NCBI GenBank assembly: GCA_937894775.1
Contig: CALAXC010000008.1
Coordinates: 4,181 to 68,180, forward strand
Reading direction: 5' to 3'
Length of the DNA: 64,000 bases
Origin: an uncultured Clostridia bacterium
Lineage (GTDB): Bacteria; Bacillota; Clostridia; Oscillospirales; CAG-272
Under the pieces are notes generated by a model, which worked only from the letters and a program-made list of their open reading frames with translations, was not told the DNA's origin and made no database searches. The position numbers and the translations under genes are program-made. Below are positions 45,966 through 54,432 of this stretch, one piece after another. Numbering within the stretch: position 1 is the first letter of the stretch; every line of letters starts with the position of its first letter.

Positions 45966-47288
45966 TTATTTTTCGTTTTTTTCCTCGGCGTCGTTGTTAT
46001 CGTCACCGTCATTAATTTTTATGCTTACTGTAGCTCGGTCTATGCGGTGTTCTTTGATTTCTTCTATAGAAATATTGAGCTTTTCGGTAGTAAGATCAAA
46101 GGTAGAACCGTCATCGGGAACAGAACCGTAGAGTGCTAATGCATACCCGCTGAATGTGTCGGAATCGGTATCTTCAAGCTTGACACCAAGCGCCTCTTCA
46201 ACTTCGTCGATCGAAGCGCTGCCCAATATACGCCAGGAGTTCTCACCGAGCAATTCAACAGGGGGGAGCTCTTCAACACCGTCTTCGGTTTCATTGTTAA
46301 TATCTCCGACAATACATTCAATAAGGTCGGTCATAGTAATAACACCAAAAAGTCCGCCGTATTCATCAAGAACAACTGCCATAGATTCCTTGTGCTGACG
46401 CATATTCTTAAAAAGAACGTCTGCTTTTACGGCTTCAGGAACGAAATAAGGTGTAGATACTATTGTATTCATAACATTTTCGCGGCTCTTGTCATCAAGA
46501 CGAAGATAAGAACGTGCGTCAAGAATACCTATAATATTGTCAATACTGTCTTTGCAAATAGGATAACGGGAAAAGCGGCTGTTATTTATAACATTGTCCC
46601 ATTCTTCCATAGTATCGGCATAATCAAGGAATGTAAGATCGGTACGGTGAGTAGCAATTTCACCTGCACAAAGATCGTCAAAATCAAAAATGTTTTCTAT
46701 AAGCTCTTTGTTGTATTCATCTATGCTTCCATCTTCGTGGGCTTCATCGATAAGCGTGAGAACTTCACCTTCTGTAACGGTGTCTATAGTTTTAGCCTTA
46801 AATATCTTTGAAAGAAGCTTTTTCCAAAGCATAAATATTGCGTTTATAGGTGTAAGAATAATTACAAGAAAACGAAGTATGGGTGCTATCGCCATCGAAA
46901 ATCCTTCTGCGTGGTCTTTAGCGATGCTTTTTGGTGAAATTTCTCCAAAGATAAGAACTACGACGGTTATTACTGCAGTTGAAATTGCGGTGGCAAAGTT
47001 TTTTACCGTAGGATCAACGATAGCTTCAACAAACCAGATAGTTGATATTGAAGAAAGTGCTATGTTCACTATATTGTTTCCTATCAGGATAGTAGAAAGC
47101 ACTTTGTCATAGGATTCTGCAAGCTTGAGGGCAGAAGCCGCACGTTTGTTTCCTTCTGCGGCAAGGTTTTTCATTTTTGTGCGGTTAAAAGATGTATATG
47201 CTGTTTCGCTTGCTGAAAAGAAAGCGGAAAGCATAACAAGAATAAACATAACAATAAATGTTAGAATACTCCCTTCGGGTAAGTCCAT
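45966..47288 (-). CDS. CNNM/CBS-domain ion transporter (hemolysin C / CorC type)
   Basis: A 440-residue protein. Residues about 1-170 form a DUF21/CNNM membrane domain (LSAFFSASETAYTSFNRTKMKNLA, LIGNNIVNIALSSI). Two CBS domains follow (about 200-320, with VVLDEYGGLFGVITMTDLIE), then a CorC_HlyC domain (about 350-425). Members of this family export Mg2+ or related divalent ions, with ATP-Mg sensed by the CBS pair. The ATG at 47288 is preceded by AAGGAG. A long leader with a small ORF and a terminator lies upstream, so it is probably regulated by attenuation. Confidence 0.92.
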   Translation of the reverse strand: MDLPEGSILTFIVMFILVMLSAFFSASETAYTSFNRTKMKNLAAEGNKRAASALKLAESYDKVLSTILIGNNIVNIALSSISTIWFVEAIVDPTVKNFATAISTAVITVVVLIFGEISPKSIAKDHAEGFSMAIAPILRFLVIILTPINAIFMLWKKLLSKIFKAKTIDTVTEGEVLTLIDEAHEDGSIDEYNKELIENIFDFDDLCAGEIATHRTDLTFLDYADTMEEWDNVINNSRFSRYPICKDSIDNIIGILDARSYLRLDDKSRENVMNTIVSTPYFVPEAVKADVLFKNMRQHKESMAVVLDEYGGLFGVITMTDLIECIVGDINNETEDGVEELPPVELLGENSWRILGSASIDEVEEALGVKLEDTDSDTFSGYALALYGSVPDDGSTFDLTTEKLNISIEEIKEHRIDRATVSIKINDGDDNNDAEEKNEK

Positions 47289-47360
47289 AATCAGTTACTC
47301 CTTAATTTAGTATTGAGAGAAAACAGCGATAAATACGAAGAAAGATTTTTCCAAAAACGC

Positions 47361-47403
47361 AAAAAAGCATAGCCTGAACGCAGATATAACAGTCAGGTTA
47401 TGC
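47361..47403 (-). terminator. Attenuator terminator upstream of the CNNM gene
   Basis: On the minus strand GCATAACCTGA (47403-47393) pairs with TCAGGCTATGC (47377-47367) with one A-C mismatch, followed by TTTTTT (47366-47361). It lies between the promoter and the CNNM start at 47288, so it would cut transcription before the gene. Part of its loop, TTATATCT (47389-47382), is the exact complement of AGATATAA at 47442-47435 in the upstream leader. Confidence 0.8.
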
Positions 47404-47405
47404 AA

Positions 47406-47453
47406 TCATATTTTCGAATATTTACTTCGGCTACTTATATCTCCGTCGCTCAC
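47406..47453 (-). CDS. Candidate 15-residue leader peptide
   Basis: A GTG start (47453-47451) with an ideally spaced AGGAGA (47466-47461) opens a frame for MSDGDISSRSKYSKI, ending in TGA three bases before the attenuator stem. The start codon lies in a small hairpin (CCGT, loop GAGCG, ACGG). The position between promoter and terminator fits a leader peptide. It is too short to be tested by composition, and an aptamer RNA without translation is an alternative. Confidence 0.5.
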   Translation of the reverse strand: MSDGDISSRSKYSKI

Positions 47454-47487
47454 GGTATTTTCTCCTCTTTAAAAATGTATTATATAT

Positions 47488-47515
47488 ATTATATCATAAA
47501 TTTATATTTTGTCAA
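47488..47515 (-). promoter_or_regulatory. Promoter of the CNNM leader
   Basis: On the minus strand TTGACA (47515-47510), 16-base spacer, TATAAT (47493-47488). Transcription would begin near 47481, giving a leader of about 190 bases before the CNNM gene. The roughly 300-base gap 47289-47590 is thus fully used by this leader and the TSCPD terminator. Confidence 0.85.
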
Positions 47516-47535
47516 TAGTATTGTATAAAATAGAA

Positions 47536-47571
47536 GAAACCGACCAAAACGGGAAGATCTTGGACGGTTTC
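47536..47571 (-). terminator. Terminator of the htpG-TSCPD unit
   Basis: GAAACCG-A-CCAA (47536-47547) pairs with TTGG-A-CGGTTTC (47560-47571) around 12 bases, leaving only one A-A mismatch. On the minus strand it is followed by TTCTATTTTAT. It ends transcription 20 bases after the TSCPD stop. Confidence 0.8.
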
Positions 47572-47590
47572 TTTTATAGCTTAAATAATA

Positions 47591-47845
47591 TTATTGCTGC
47601 GTTTTATATTCTTTCAGCGCGGTTGCAAGCTGATCGGGGCAGGAAGTAGTTTTAAAGCCACAGCGAATTCCCGAAAGTCTTTCTATAGCCTCATCGACCT
47701 TCATTCCTGCAATCAAAGCCGCGACGCCCTGAGTGTTTCCCGCGCAGCCACCTGAGTATTTTACCGAAACGATAACATCGTCTTCGATTTCTATGTCTAT
47801 TTTACGGGAGCAAACTCCCTTTGGAATGTAACTGAATTTATTCAT
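47591..47845 (-). CDS. TSCPD-domain protein (TIGR03905 type)
   Basis: An 84-residue protein with GGCAGNTQGVAALIAGMKVDEA and the C-terminal TTSCPDQLATAL, the TSCPD motif, plus additional Cys at residues 12 and 62. The domain occurs at the C-terminus of class II ribonucleotide reductases and as stand-alone proteins, where it may bind metal. The role of stand-alone forms is unknown. AAGGAG precedes the ATG. It lies 32 bases after the preceding gene on the same strand. Confidence 0.9.
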   Translation of the reverse strand: MNKFSYIPKGVCSRKIDIEIEDDVIVSVKYSGGCAGNTQGVAALIAGMKVDEAIERLSGIRCGFKTTSCPDQLATALKEYKTQQ

Positions 47846-47877
47846 AGTATATTCTGATCTCCTTGATTTTTGTGATG

Positions 47878-48738
47878 TTATTTTATTTCTTTGTAAATTC
47901 CTATCGGAGTGTAATTTTGAAATTTTAACGCAACGTAAAGACGGAAGGGCGTGGCATTCTGCGGTGTGAGTGAAAAAGTAAAGAAAAATCTTTTTAAGTG
48001 TGAATCATATTCAACAGGAATAGAATCTATACTTACCGGAGTTGCTTGCGCAAGATCTGCCACAGTAAAAAGGGGGGAGAGAAATTCACCGTCAGAGCTT
48101 ATCACCGAAAACTCAAAAATATATTTTGCGTTTTTGTCTTTGAGATCAACAGGCTTACAGGCTCTTGCGATACGCGCATATTTCACCGTTCCGATATCGT
48201 CTTCAATGTCTGTTGATGCAGATATCTTAAGCTCATAGCGGTCAAGCATAGAATAAAAGCTTTTCATATGCCCGTCAGTTGAATTTGAGATCGGAAGAAT
48301 ACAAAATTCACATGTTCCGTCTGTTATACTTTCACAGCTTTCGGCAAAGCTTGATACGTATTCGGGCTTTGGATTTGTGATCCCTTTGGAAAGCTTTTCG
48401 TAAGCAAGCTCGTTAAATCTGTTTTTAACAAAGGATATTTTCGAGTGAGCTCCCGCAGGAGTAGGCTCATCTGTTCCTATAAAAATTGCGTTCTGTACCT
48501 CTTTTTTTAATTCGGATCTGCAGAGTGCTTCGCAAAAAGCAAAATCATCATTAGGGGAGGTTGAGAGAGTAAGCTTTTTAAACTCTGATAAAATTTGTTC
48601 TAAATTTTGAAAATTAAAATAGAGTGCATCTACTATTTCACTGACGGTAAGTCGGTTTTGTTTATATCCTGTCTGGATCCGCTTGGAAAATTCAGCAAAA
48701 TTTTGCGTTAATATAATGATTTTCTCGTTGTCTGTCAT
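47878..48738 (-). CDS. Divergent prephenate-dehydratase-like protein
   Basis: A 286-residue soluble protein. Residues 85-178 resemble the first lobe of prephenate dehydratase: GTDEPTPAGAHSKISF matches the N-terminal GxxGAYS region and EFCILPISNSTDGHMKSFYSML matches the GVLPIENSxxG motif. The second lobe seems deleted, and YARIAR (187-192) stands where the catalytic TRF motif would be. Residues 205-286 have an ACT-like strand-helix pattern ending in GIYKEI. It may be a ligand-sensing pseudoenzyme. The start is one base after the htpG stop, so translation is coupled to htpG. Homology judged by eye only. Confidence 0.6.
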   Translation of the reverse strand: MTDNEKIIILTQNFAEFSKRIQTGYKQNRLTVSEIVDALYFNFQNLEQILSEFKKLTLSTSPNDDFAFCEALCRSELKKEVQNAIFIGTDEPTPAGAHSKISFVKNRFNELAYEKLSKGITNPKPEYVSSFAESCESITDGTCEFCILPISNSTDGHMKSFYSMLDRYELKISASTDIEDDIGTVKYARIARACKPVDLKDKNAKYIFEFSVISSDGEFLSPLFTVADLAQATPVSIDSIPVEYDSHLKRFFFTFSLTPQNATPFRLYVALKFQNYTPIGIYKEIK

Positions 48739-48739
48739 A

Positions 48740-50566
48740 TTAAAGCTTCATCAGGAGCTTATAGCTGTTTTCCATAAAGTCCCGCATCTCCTCGGCAGTA
48801 AACTTTTTCTGCGAGAGCAAAGCTAATTTGTACACGTATTCAGCTATATCTTTCGCTCCTTCGTTATCCTCATCACAAATATTGTCGAGCTTCTTTATAA
48901 GCGGAGAAGAGTTGTTGACGATAAGGGTTTTGTTTGGCGGAGTGGGGTTTGATATCCCGTACATACGCATCATTTCTTCCATTCTGCGTATTTCCTCGCT
49001 TACACTCAAAAGCGCAGGGACGGTTTCATCGCTAAGCGCTTTGAATTCGATCTCGGTGTTGTCATCGATAACCGATTGGAAAAGCTCTTTTATCTTATCG
49101 TTTGACTCGCTGTCGGTGCTCGTTTCTAAGCTCATTGATTCTGCTATATCGGAGTCAACTCGCAAAAATTTAAAGCTGTCATCAGAGCTTTCGGCAAAGG
49201 AAACGAATTGAAGATCGATAGCTCTTTCGAAAAGAACTACTTTAACGTCTTTAGCCTCGAGCATAGAAATATATTGAGCCTGAAGCGATCTGTCGGTTGT
49301 ATAATAAATCTTGTTTGGAATATTGTTTTCTGCTTGCTTTATATATTCTTCAACGGTAAGTGCCGAGCCGTCAACGATCTCAAGGAGAAGAGAATTCTTT
49401 ATTCTGTCATAAAACTTTCTGTCGCGTATAGAAGCATATTCTATAAAAGGCGCAATATCCTTCCAGATACGTTCGTATTCTTCACGGTCATTGTGCGCAA
49501 GTGAATTGAGCTTATCCGCAACTTTTTTTATGATATGCGCGGAAAGCTTTGAAACATAAGTGTTGGTTTGTAAATAGCTTCTTGATACGTTTAAAGGCAA
49601 TTCAGGACAGTCGAGCACACCCTTGAGCATAAGGAGATATTCGGGAATGACCTCTTTTATGTTGTCGGCAACGAAAACTTGATTGTAATAAAGCTTTACT
49701 TCGCCTTCAAGAGTTTCGTATTCATTTGCGATCCTTGGAAAATAAAGTATTCCTTTGAAATTGAGGGGGTAATCTGCGTTTATATGAATATAGAAAAGAG
49801 GATCTCGCATATCGTTGAATACTTTGTGATAAAATTCGTTGTATTCCTCTTTAGTACATTCGGACGGTTGCTTTTGCCAAAGCGGGGTGGTATCGTTTAT
49901 AGGCGCTGCTTTTTGGTTTTCATCGGTTGAATCGATGTCGTGAAAATATATGTCGATAGGCATAAAGGAACAGTATTTGTCAAGTATCTGCTTGATCTTA
50001 GCAGAGCTTAAATATTCTTTTTCGCTATCGCTGATGTGCATAATGACGGAAGTTCCGTGCTCCGTGCGGCTGCCTTCGCTTATTTCGTATTCACCTGCTT
50101 CGTTGCATACCCAATGGACAGCAGGAGTGTCGGTATAAGATCTCGTTTCGATCTCAACCTTGTCACTTACCATAAATGCAGAGTAGAATCCAAGACCGAA
50201 ATGACCTATGATCCCACTTGAAGATGAGGATTCATCTTCATATTTCTGTATAAAATCAACAGCACCTGAAAGAGCTATGCTACAGATGTATTTTTTTATT
50301 TCATCTTCGCTCATTCCAATACCGTTATCGCTTACGGTGAGAGTACCTTCTTCGGTATCCAAAGTAACGTTTATAGCATACTGTTCGTTCTGCGAATCGC
50401 GGATGCCGAGAGATTCAAGCCTTTTAAGCTTGGTAATAGCATCGGATGCGTTTGATATTATCTCACGTAAAAATATATCCTTTTCGGAATAGAGCCATTT
50501 TTTAATTATAGGGAATATGTGTTCTGTATCAACAGATATTCCACCCTTGTTTATGTTTTCTCCCAT
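48740..50566 (-). CDS. htpG: Molecular chaperone HtpG (Hsp90)
   Basis: The ATP-dependent cytosolic chaperone. At 608 residues it has the GHKL ATPase domain (FLREIISNASDAITKL, VSDNGIGMSEDEI, GHFGLGFYSAFMV), middle domain (LKGVLDCPELPLNVSRSYLQ) and C-terminal dimerisation domain. The sequence IISNASDAI includes the nucleotide-binding Asn. GAAAGGAAT precedes the ATG. No CIRCE element lies at its promoter, so it is not obviously in the HrcA regulon. The next gene starts one base after its stop. Confidence 0.96.
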   Translation of the reverse strand: MGENINKGGISVDTEHIFPIIKKWLYSEKDIFLREIISNASDAITKLKRLESLGIRDSQNEQYAINVTLDTEEGTLTVSDNGIGMSEDEIKKYICSIALSGAVDFIQKYEDESSSSSGIIGHFGLGFYSAFMVSDKVEIETRSYTDTPAVHWVCNEAGEYEISEGSRTEHGTSVIMHISDSEKEYLSSAKIKQILDKYCSFMPIDIYFHDIDSTDENQKAAPINDTTPLWQKQPSECTKEEYNEFYHKVFNDMRDPLFYIHINADYPLNFKGILYFPRIANEYETLEGEVKLYYNQVFVADNIKEVIPEYLLMLKGVLDCPELPLNVSRSYLQTNTYVSKLSAHIIKKVADKLNSLAHNDREEYERIWKDIAPFIEYASIRDRKFYDRIKNSLLLEIVDGSALTVEEYIKQAENNIPNKIYYTTDRSLQAQYISMLEAKDVKVVLFERAIDLQFVSFAESSDDSFKFLRVDSDIAESMSLETSTDSESNDKIKELFQSVIDDNTEIEFKALSDETVPALLSVSEEIRRMEEMMRMYGISNPTPPNKTLIVNNSSPLIKKLDNICDEDNEGAKDIAEYVYKLALLSQKKFTAEEMRDFMENSYKLLMKL

Positions 50567-50605
50567 AACAGATTCCTTTCGGTTGTAAATTAATATATTA
50601 ATAAT

Positions 50606-50634
50606 ATTTTATATCCAAAAGCGGTTTAAGTCAA
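50606..50634 (-). promoter_or_regulatory. Promoter of htpG
   Basis: On the minus strand TTGACT (50634-50629), 17-base spacer, TAAAAT (50611-50606), 40 bases upstream of htpG. It diverges from the ispE promoter. Confidence 0.75.
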
Positions 50635-50672
50635 TAGCAAAAATCAATTTAAGGTATTTTTTCTTAATAGAC

Positions 50673-50701
50673 TTGAAATTTAAGATGCTTTTTGCTATAA
50701 T
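50673..50701 (+). promoter_or_regulatory. Promoter of ispE
   Basis: TTGAAA (50673-50678), 17-base spacer, TATAAT (50696-50701), 31 bases before the ATG. Confidence 0.75.
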
Positions 50702-50731
50702 TCTTTTATAAGTATTTTGTGAGGTACTGTT

Positions 50732-51637
50732 ATGCGCAAAAGTGTGAATGCATATGCAAAGATAAATCTTTTTCTTGATATCACTGCTCTCAGAGATGAT
50801 GGGTATCACGATATTCAAAGTGTTATGCAAAGTGTTTCTCTTTGCGACGTTGTTGACATCGAGGTAGCAGATAGCTTTGAAGCATTTGATAAAAATAAAA
50901 TAATCATTGAATGCGACGATCCAAGAATTCCTTGCGGAGAAAAAAATATTGCATTTAAGGCGGCAGAGCTGTTTTTAAGTCAATACAGAAGAACCTGTGA
51001 GCTGCGGATCAGTATAAAGAAATCTATCCCGATGGCGGCAGGACTTGCGGGAGGAAGTGCGGATGCGGCGGCAGTTTTGGTTGGACTTAATGAGCTTTTC
51101 GAATTTCCTTTTTCCGCGAATGAGCTTTGCGCTATGGGAAGAAAAATAGGCGCTGACGTTCCTTTTTGTATTAAGTGCGGATGTAGCTATCTTAAGGGAA
51201 TAGGAGATGTTTTCTTTGATTTTCCTCGTGTACCCGAGAATACGGTTTTCGTTATAGCTTGCGGTGGAGAAGGAGTTTCAACCAAAGAGGCATATGCTTT
51301 GCTTGATGAAAAATATGATAACTTTAAAAATTATGCTCCCAAGGATGTACAGCTTTTGAAAAACTGTATTGAAGCCGCTTATAAGGACGGATTCGGCGAT
51401 GCGTTTTTTAATATTTTCGAAGAACCTATCCTCAAGATAAGGCCTACGGTTGGGCTGCTTGAAAATATTATGCTTTCTTCGGGGGCTGAAACAAGTATGA
51501 TGAGTGGAAGCGGTCCTTCTGTTTTTGGTGTTTTCTTTTCACTCGAAGAAGCTCGGGATGCTGTGGAAAAAATAAAACGCGCAGGACATTTCGCAACAGT
51601 TGCATATCCTGTGGGAAAACGTAGTTTTTTGAAGTGA
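50732..51637 (+). CDS. ispE: 4-diphosphocytidyl-2-C-methyl-D-erythritol kinase IspE
   Basis: A GHMP kinase of the MEP isoprenoid pathway. At 301 residues it shows NAYAKINLFLDI near the N-terminus, the ATP-binding PMAAGLAGGSADAAAVL, GADVPFCI with the catalytic Asp, and the C-terminal MSGSGPSVFGVF. GTGAGGTACTGTT precedes the ATG. It is monocistronic, ending at a terminator. The IspA gene is at 32986 in another operon. Confidence 0.95.
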   Translation: MRKSVNAYAKINLFLDITALRDDGYHDIQSVMQSVSLCDVVDIEVADSFEAFDKNKIIIECDDPRIPCGEKNIAFKAAELFLSQYRRTCELRISIKKSIPMAAGLAGGSADAAAVLVGLNELFEFPFSANELCAMGRKIGADVPFCIKCGCSYLKGIGDVFFDFPRVPENTVFVIACGGEGVSTKEAYALLDEKYDNFKNYAPKDVQLLKNCIEAAYKDGFGDAFFNIFEEPILKIRPTVGLLENIMLSSGAETSMMSGSGPSVFGVFFSLEEARDAVEKIKRAGHFATVAYPVGKRSFLK

Positions 51638-51675
51638 TTTCATCAAAAATCCGATAAAAAAAGAGAAGATATTTC

Positions 51676-51710
51676 AAAAAAGTTTCTTGCTTTTTGCGAG
51701 AAACTTTTTT
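51676..51710 (+). terminator. Terminator of ispE
   Basis: AAAAAAGTTTCTTGC (51676-51690), loop TTTTT, GCGAGAAACTTTTTT (51696-51710), complementary except for one G-T pair. The GTTTCT/AGAAAC core resembles part of the palindrome at 10281. Confidence 0.9.
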
Positions 51711-51777
51711 GTCGTAAAAAAGGGTATTTTTACCGCCTGAAAAATGCAAAAAAAGTTATAAAAAAAGACTTTTTCGG

Positions 51778-51806
51778 TTGACAAATATAATATAAAGTTG
51801 TATAAT
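51778..51806 (+). promoter_or_regulatory. Promoter of the dlt-like operon
   Basis: TTGACA (51778-51783), 17-base spacer, TATAAT (51801-51806), both consensus. The leader to the first gene is about 65 bases, AT-rich, with no obvious structure. Confidence 0.85.
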
Positions 51807-51877
51807 TATTATGTATGTACTTTTTTGTGAAAATTGATGATTTTAATATATAAAAATGTGTTTTGCGGAGGTCTGGA

Positions 51878-52891
51878 ATGTCGTATTTAAATGATAAGGA
51901 TAAAATGAACAGAGAGATGGAATCTCATAAAGATAAAGTTAAGCTGGTTATAAAAATAACGTTTATTGCTTTTGCGGTTGCTTTGCTCGCATTTACGGTT
52001 TCTCTTATAGTAAGTCTTGTTAAGGGTGGACTTTTTGCATCCTCTAAGGATACCACCCCGCCTACTATCCAGCCGCGAGAGGGTACTACGGTAGTAGGTT
52101 ATCTCGGAGAAGCTCCTACCTATAAAAAATATGTCACAGTCAGCGATGATAAGGATGATGCGCCTGAACTTAAGATCAATTCGAGTAAGGTCGATATAAA
52201 TAAAGAAGGCTCTTACGAGGTTAAATACATAGCGAGAGACGAAGCAGGAAATCAAAGTAAGGTTCTTTCTATTACATACGTTGTTAAAAACAAACAGTAT
52301 TCTGAGGACAAGCTTATGACCTTGATCGAAGCACTTGCTAAGGATCTTGGAATAACAAAAGATATGTCAACGGTAGAGCAGGTTAGGGCTGTTTATAACT
52401 TTGTTAATCAAAAAATTAAATGGTCGGGCGGTATAGGCGAATCAAATATTCCCAATATAAACAGAAACAACTGGAAAACCGACTGGACAGAAGAGGCTAT
52501 CCGTACCATAGAGCTTTATAATGCAGATGACTGTAAGGGTGACTGCTATTCTTATTATTCGGTGTCAAAAGCATTCTTTGAGTATTTTGGCATCAAGAGT
52601 GTAGGCATACGCAGAGATATGTCTTTGGATGCCGAAGAAGGAACTCACTTCTGGCAGATAGTTGATATCGGCGGCGGAAAGTGGTATTTCTATGACGGAA
52701 CAAGACTTGCGGGAAGCTTTAGCGACGGATCTCGTAACGCTTGCCTTATTACTCAGGAGAAATTGTCTTCTTACAAAACCTCAAAGAACGAGGATTATTT
52801 CTACAGAATTTCGAAAGTCGCTCAGTGTCTTGATTTTTCAAGTGCTGGAATAAACTCTTATCCTAAGGTATCAAACGAACCCTTGAATTGA
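51878..52891 (+). CDS. Membrane-anchored transglutaminase-like protein with an Ig-like domain
   Basis: A 337-residue protein: a charged cytosolic N-terminus, one membrane helix (about residues 23-47), then an extracellular bacterial Ig-like domain (about 60-140, KDTTPPTIQPREGT through DEAGNQSKVLSITYVV). The transglutaminase-like domain follows, with Cys in DDCKGDCYSYYSV, His in GTHFWQIVDI and Asp in WYFYDGTRL, so the papain-like triad is complete. Such proteins are usually peptidases or amide-forming enzymes at the cell surface. GCGGAGG precedes the ATG. It leads the dlt-like operon, 14 bases before the adenylating enzyme, which implies a joint role. Confidence 0.85.
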   Translation: MSYLNDKDKMNREMESHKDKVKLVIKITFIAFAVALLAFTVSLIVSLVKGGLFASSKDTTPPTIQPREGTTVVGYLGEAPTYKKYVTVSDDKDDAPELKINSSKVDINKEGSYEVKYIARDEAGNQSKVLSITYVVKNKQYSEDKLMTLIEALAKDLGITKDMSTVEQVRAVYNFVNQKIKWSGGIGESNIPNINRNNWKTDWTEEAIRTIELYNADDCKGDCYSYYSVSKAFFEYFGIKSVGIRRDMSLDAEEGTHFWQIVDIGGGKWYFYDGTRLAGSFSDGSRNACLITQEKLSSYKTSKNEDYFYRISKVAQCLDFSSAGINSYPKVSNEPLN

Positions 52892-52905
52892 TCTCGGAGG
52901 GGAAA

Positions 52906-54408
52906 ATGCAAAAGAATATTCTTGAATATTTAGAAAAGACTGCCGTTACTCATAAGGATAAACTTGCTTTTTCAAACGGTAAGGAAGGTCTTACTTTTTC
53001 AGAAATTTATGCAAAAGCCCGTTCGGTAGGAAGCTTTCTTGCCGATAACGGTTATTATAAAGCTCCGATAGCGATAATAATGGATAAGCATCCAAACACT
53101 CTTGCCGCGTTTTGGGGTACAGTTTACGCAGGCTGTTTTTATGCTTGCATAGACGAAAAAATGCCAAAAGCAAGAATACTTGCAATATTTGAAAAATTAG
53201 AACCTGCCGCAATAATTTGTGATGCGAGAAATCAAAAGATGGCGGCGGAGCTTGGTGTGGGAAATATCTATCTTTACGGAGAAATATCCGACTATAAAGA
53301 AAATACGGACGCGCTTTCCGAAATACGCAAAAAGCAAAGCGATACGGATGCCATATATGTGGCATTTACGTCGGGATCTACGGGAACACCGAAAGGAGTA
53401 GTGGCTTGCCACAGATCGGTGATTGATTACACAGAATCTATTTGCGATGCGCTCGGTTTTAGTGAAAATACCGTTTTTGGAAATCAGACTCCGCTTTATT
53501 TTGATGCACCGCTTAAGGAGATAATGCCGACGTTAAAGCTTGGCGCAACTACTTATTTTGCTCCTAAAATGCTTTTTTCGTTTCCGATCAAGCTTATCGA
53601 ATTTCTTGATGAACATAAGATAAATACGATATGCTGGGTGGTTTCGGCGCTTGTTCAGATATCTTCTCTCGGAGCGCTTGAAAAGTATGTTCCAAAATAT
53701 CTTACTACAGTTTGCTTCGGAAGTGAACTGTTCCCGAAAAAGCAGTATGATCTTTGGAGAAATGCCTTGCCCGAAGCAAGATTTTTCAATCTTTACGGTC
53801 CTACCGAAGCTACGGGAATGTCTTGTTATTGGGCTGCCGATAGGGAACTTGCAGAGGGAGAACCGATACCGATAGGACGTCCTTTTGATAATACAGATAT
53901 TATTTTACTTGACGATAAGGATAAAAGTGCTGACGAAGGCGAGATATGTATAAGAGGCACTTGTGTTACAATGGGATATTATAACGATCCCGAAAAAACG
54001 CAGGCTGTGTTCGTTCAGAATCCATTGAATAAAGCATATGGCGAACGTATATACAGAACGGGAGATCTCGGACGGTATAATGAGAGAGGTGAGCTCGTTT
54101 TCCTCTGCCGTAAGGATTCGCAGATCAAACATATGGGACACAGGATCGAACTTGGTGAGATAGAGTCAGCGGCGCTGAAAAACGATCTTGTCAAGCAAGC
54201 CTGCTGTGTCTATGATAATAATGACAAACGCATAGTGGTCTTTTTTGTCGGAGAGTGTGATGAAAAATCACTTTTAAAGCACTTGTCGGAGCTGCTGCCG
54301 AGATATATGCTTCCTGCAGAAATACAAAAGCTTGATGCGATGCCTTTTACACCCAACGGTAAGATAGACCGAAAAGGACTCAGGGAAAGGGCAGAACTCA
54401 AATCTTAA
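52906..54408 (+). CDS. dltA: DltA-like amino-acid adenylating enzyme
   Basis: A 500-residue stand-alone adenylation domain that would charge an amino acid onto the carrier protein encoded next. Motifs are FTSGSTGTPKG (154-164), YFDAP (198-202, with the Asp that binds the amino group), FNLYGPTEATG (294-304), YRTGDLGRY and NGKIDRKGL (catalytic Lys). In DltA of Bacillus the segment FCGE holds a Cys linked to D-alanine choice. Here it reads FGSE (271-274), so the Cys position is Gly on a gapless reading and the substrate may not be D-alanine. The ATG at 52906 follows GGAGGGG. Confidence 0.85.
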   Translation: MQKNILEYLEKTAVTHKDKLAFSNGKEGLTFSEIYAKARSVGSFLADNGYYKAPIAIIMDKHPNTLAAFWGTVYAGCFYACIDEKMPKARILAIFEKLEPAAIICDARNQKMAAELGVGNIYLYGEISDYKENTDALSEIRKKQSDTDAIYVAFTSGSTGTPKGVVACHRSVIDYTESICDALGFSENTVFGNQTPLYFDAPLKEIMPTLKLGATTYFAPKMLFSFPIKLIEFLDEHKINTICWVVSALVQISSLGALEKYVPKYLTTVCFGSELFPKKQYDLWRNALPEARFFNLYGPTEATGMSCYWAADRELAEGEPIPIGRPFDNTDIILLDDKDKSADEGEICIRGTCVTMGYYNDPEKTQAVFVQNPLNKAYGERIYRTGDLGRYNERGELVFLCRKDSQIKHMGHRIELGEIESAALKNDLVKQACCVYDNNDKRIVVFFVGECDEKSLLKHLSELLPRYMLPAEIQKLDAMPFTPNGKIDRKGLRERAELKS

Positions 54409-54432
54409 ATAAAAACAAAGGAGCTAAAAACT

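Noticed and set aside
46392..46811. Plus-strand open frame of 139 codons inside the CNNM gene
   Set aside because: It lies opposite clear CBS-domain coding sequence and has no start signal or family resemblance.
47289..47480. Known M-box or yybP-ykoY riboswitch before the CNNM gene
   Set aside because: The conserved core sequences of those classes, as I know them, are not recognisable; left as an unassigned leader in the findings.
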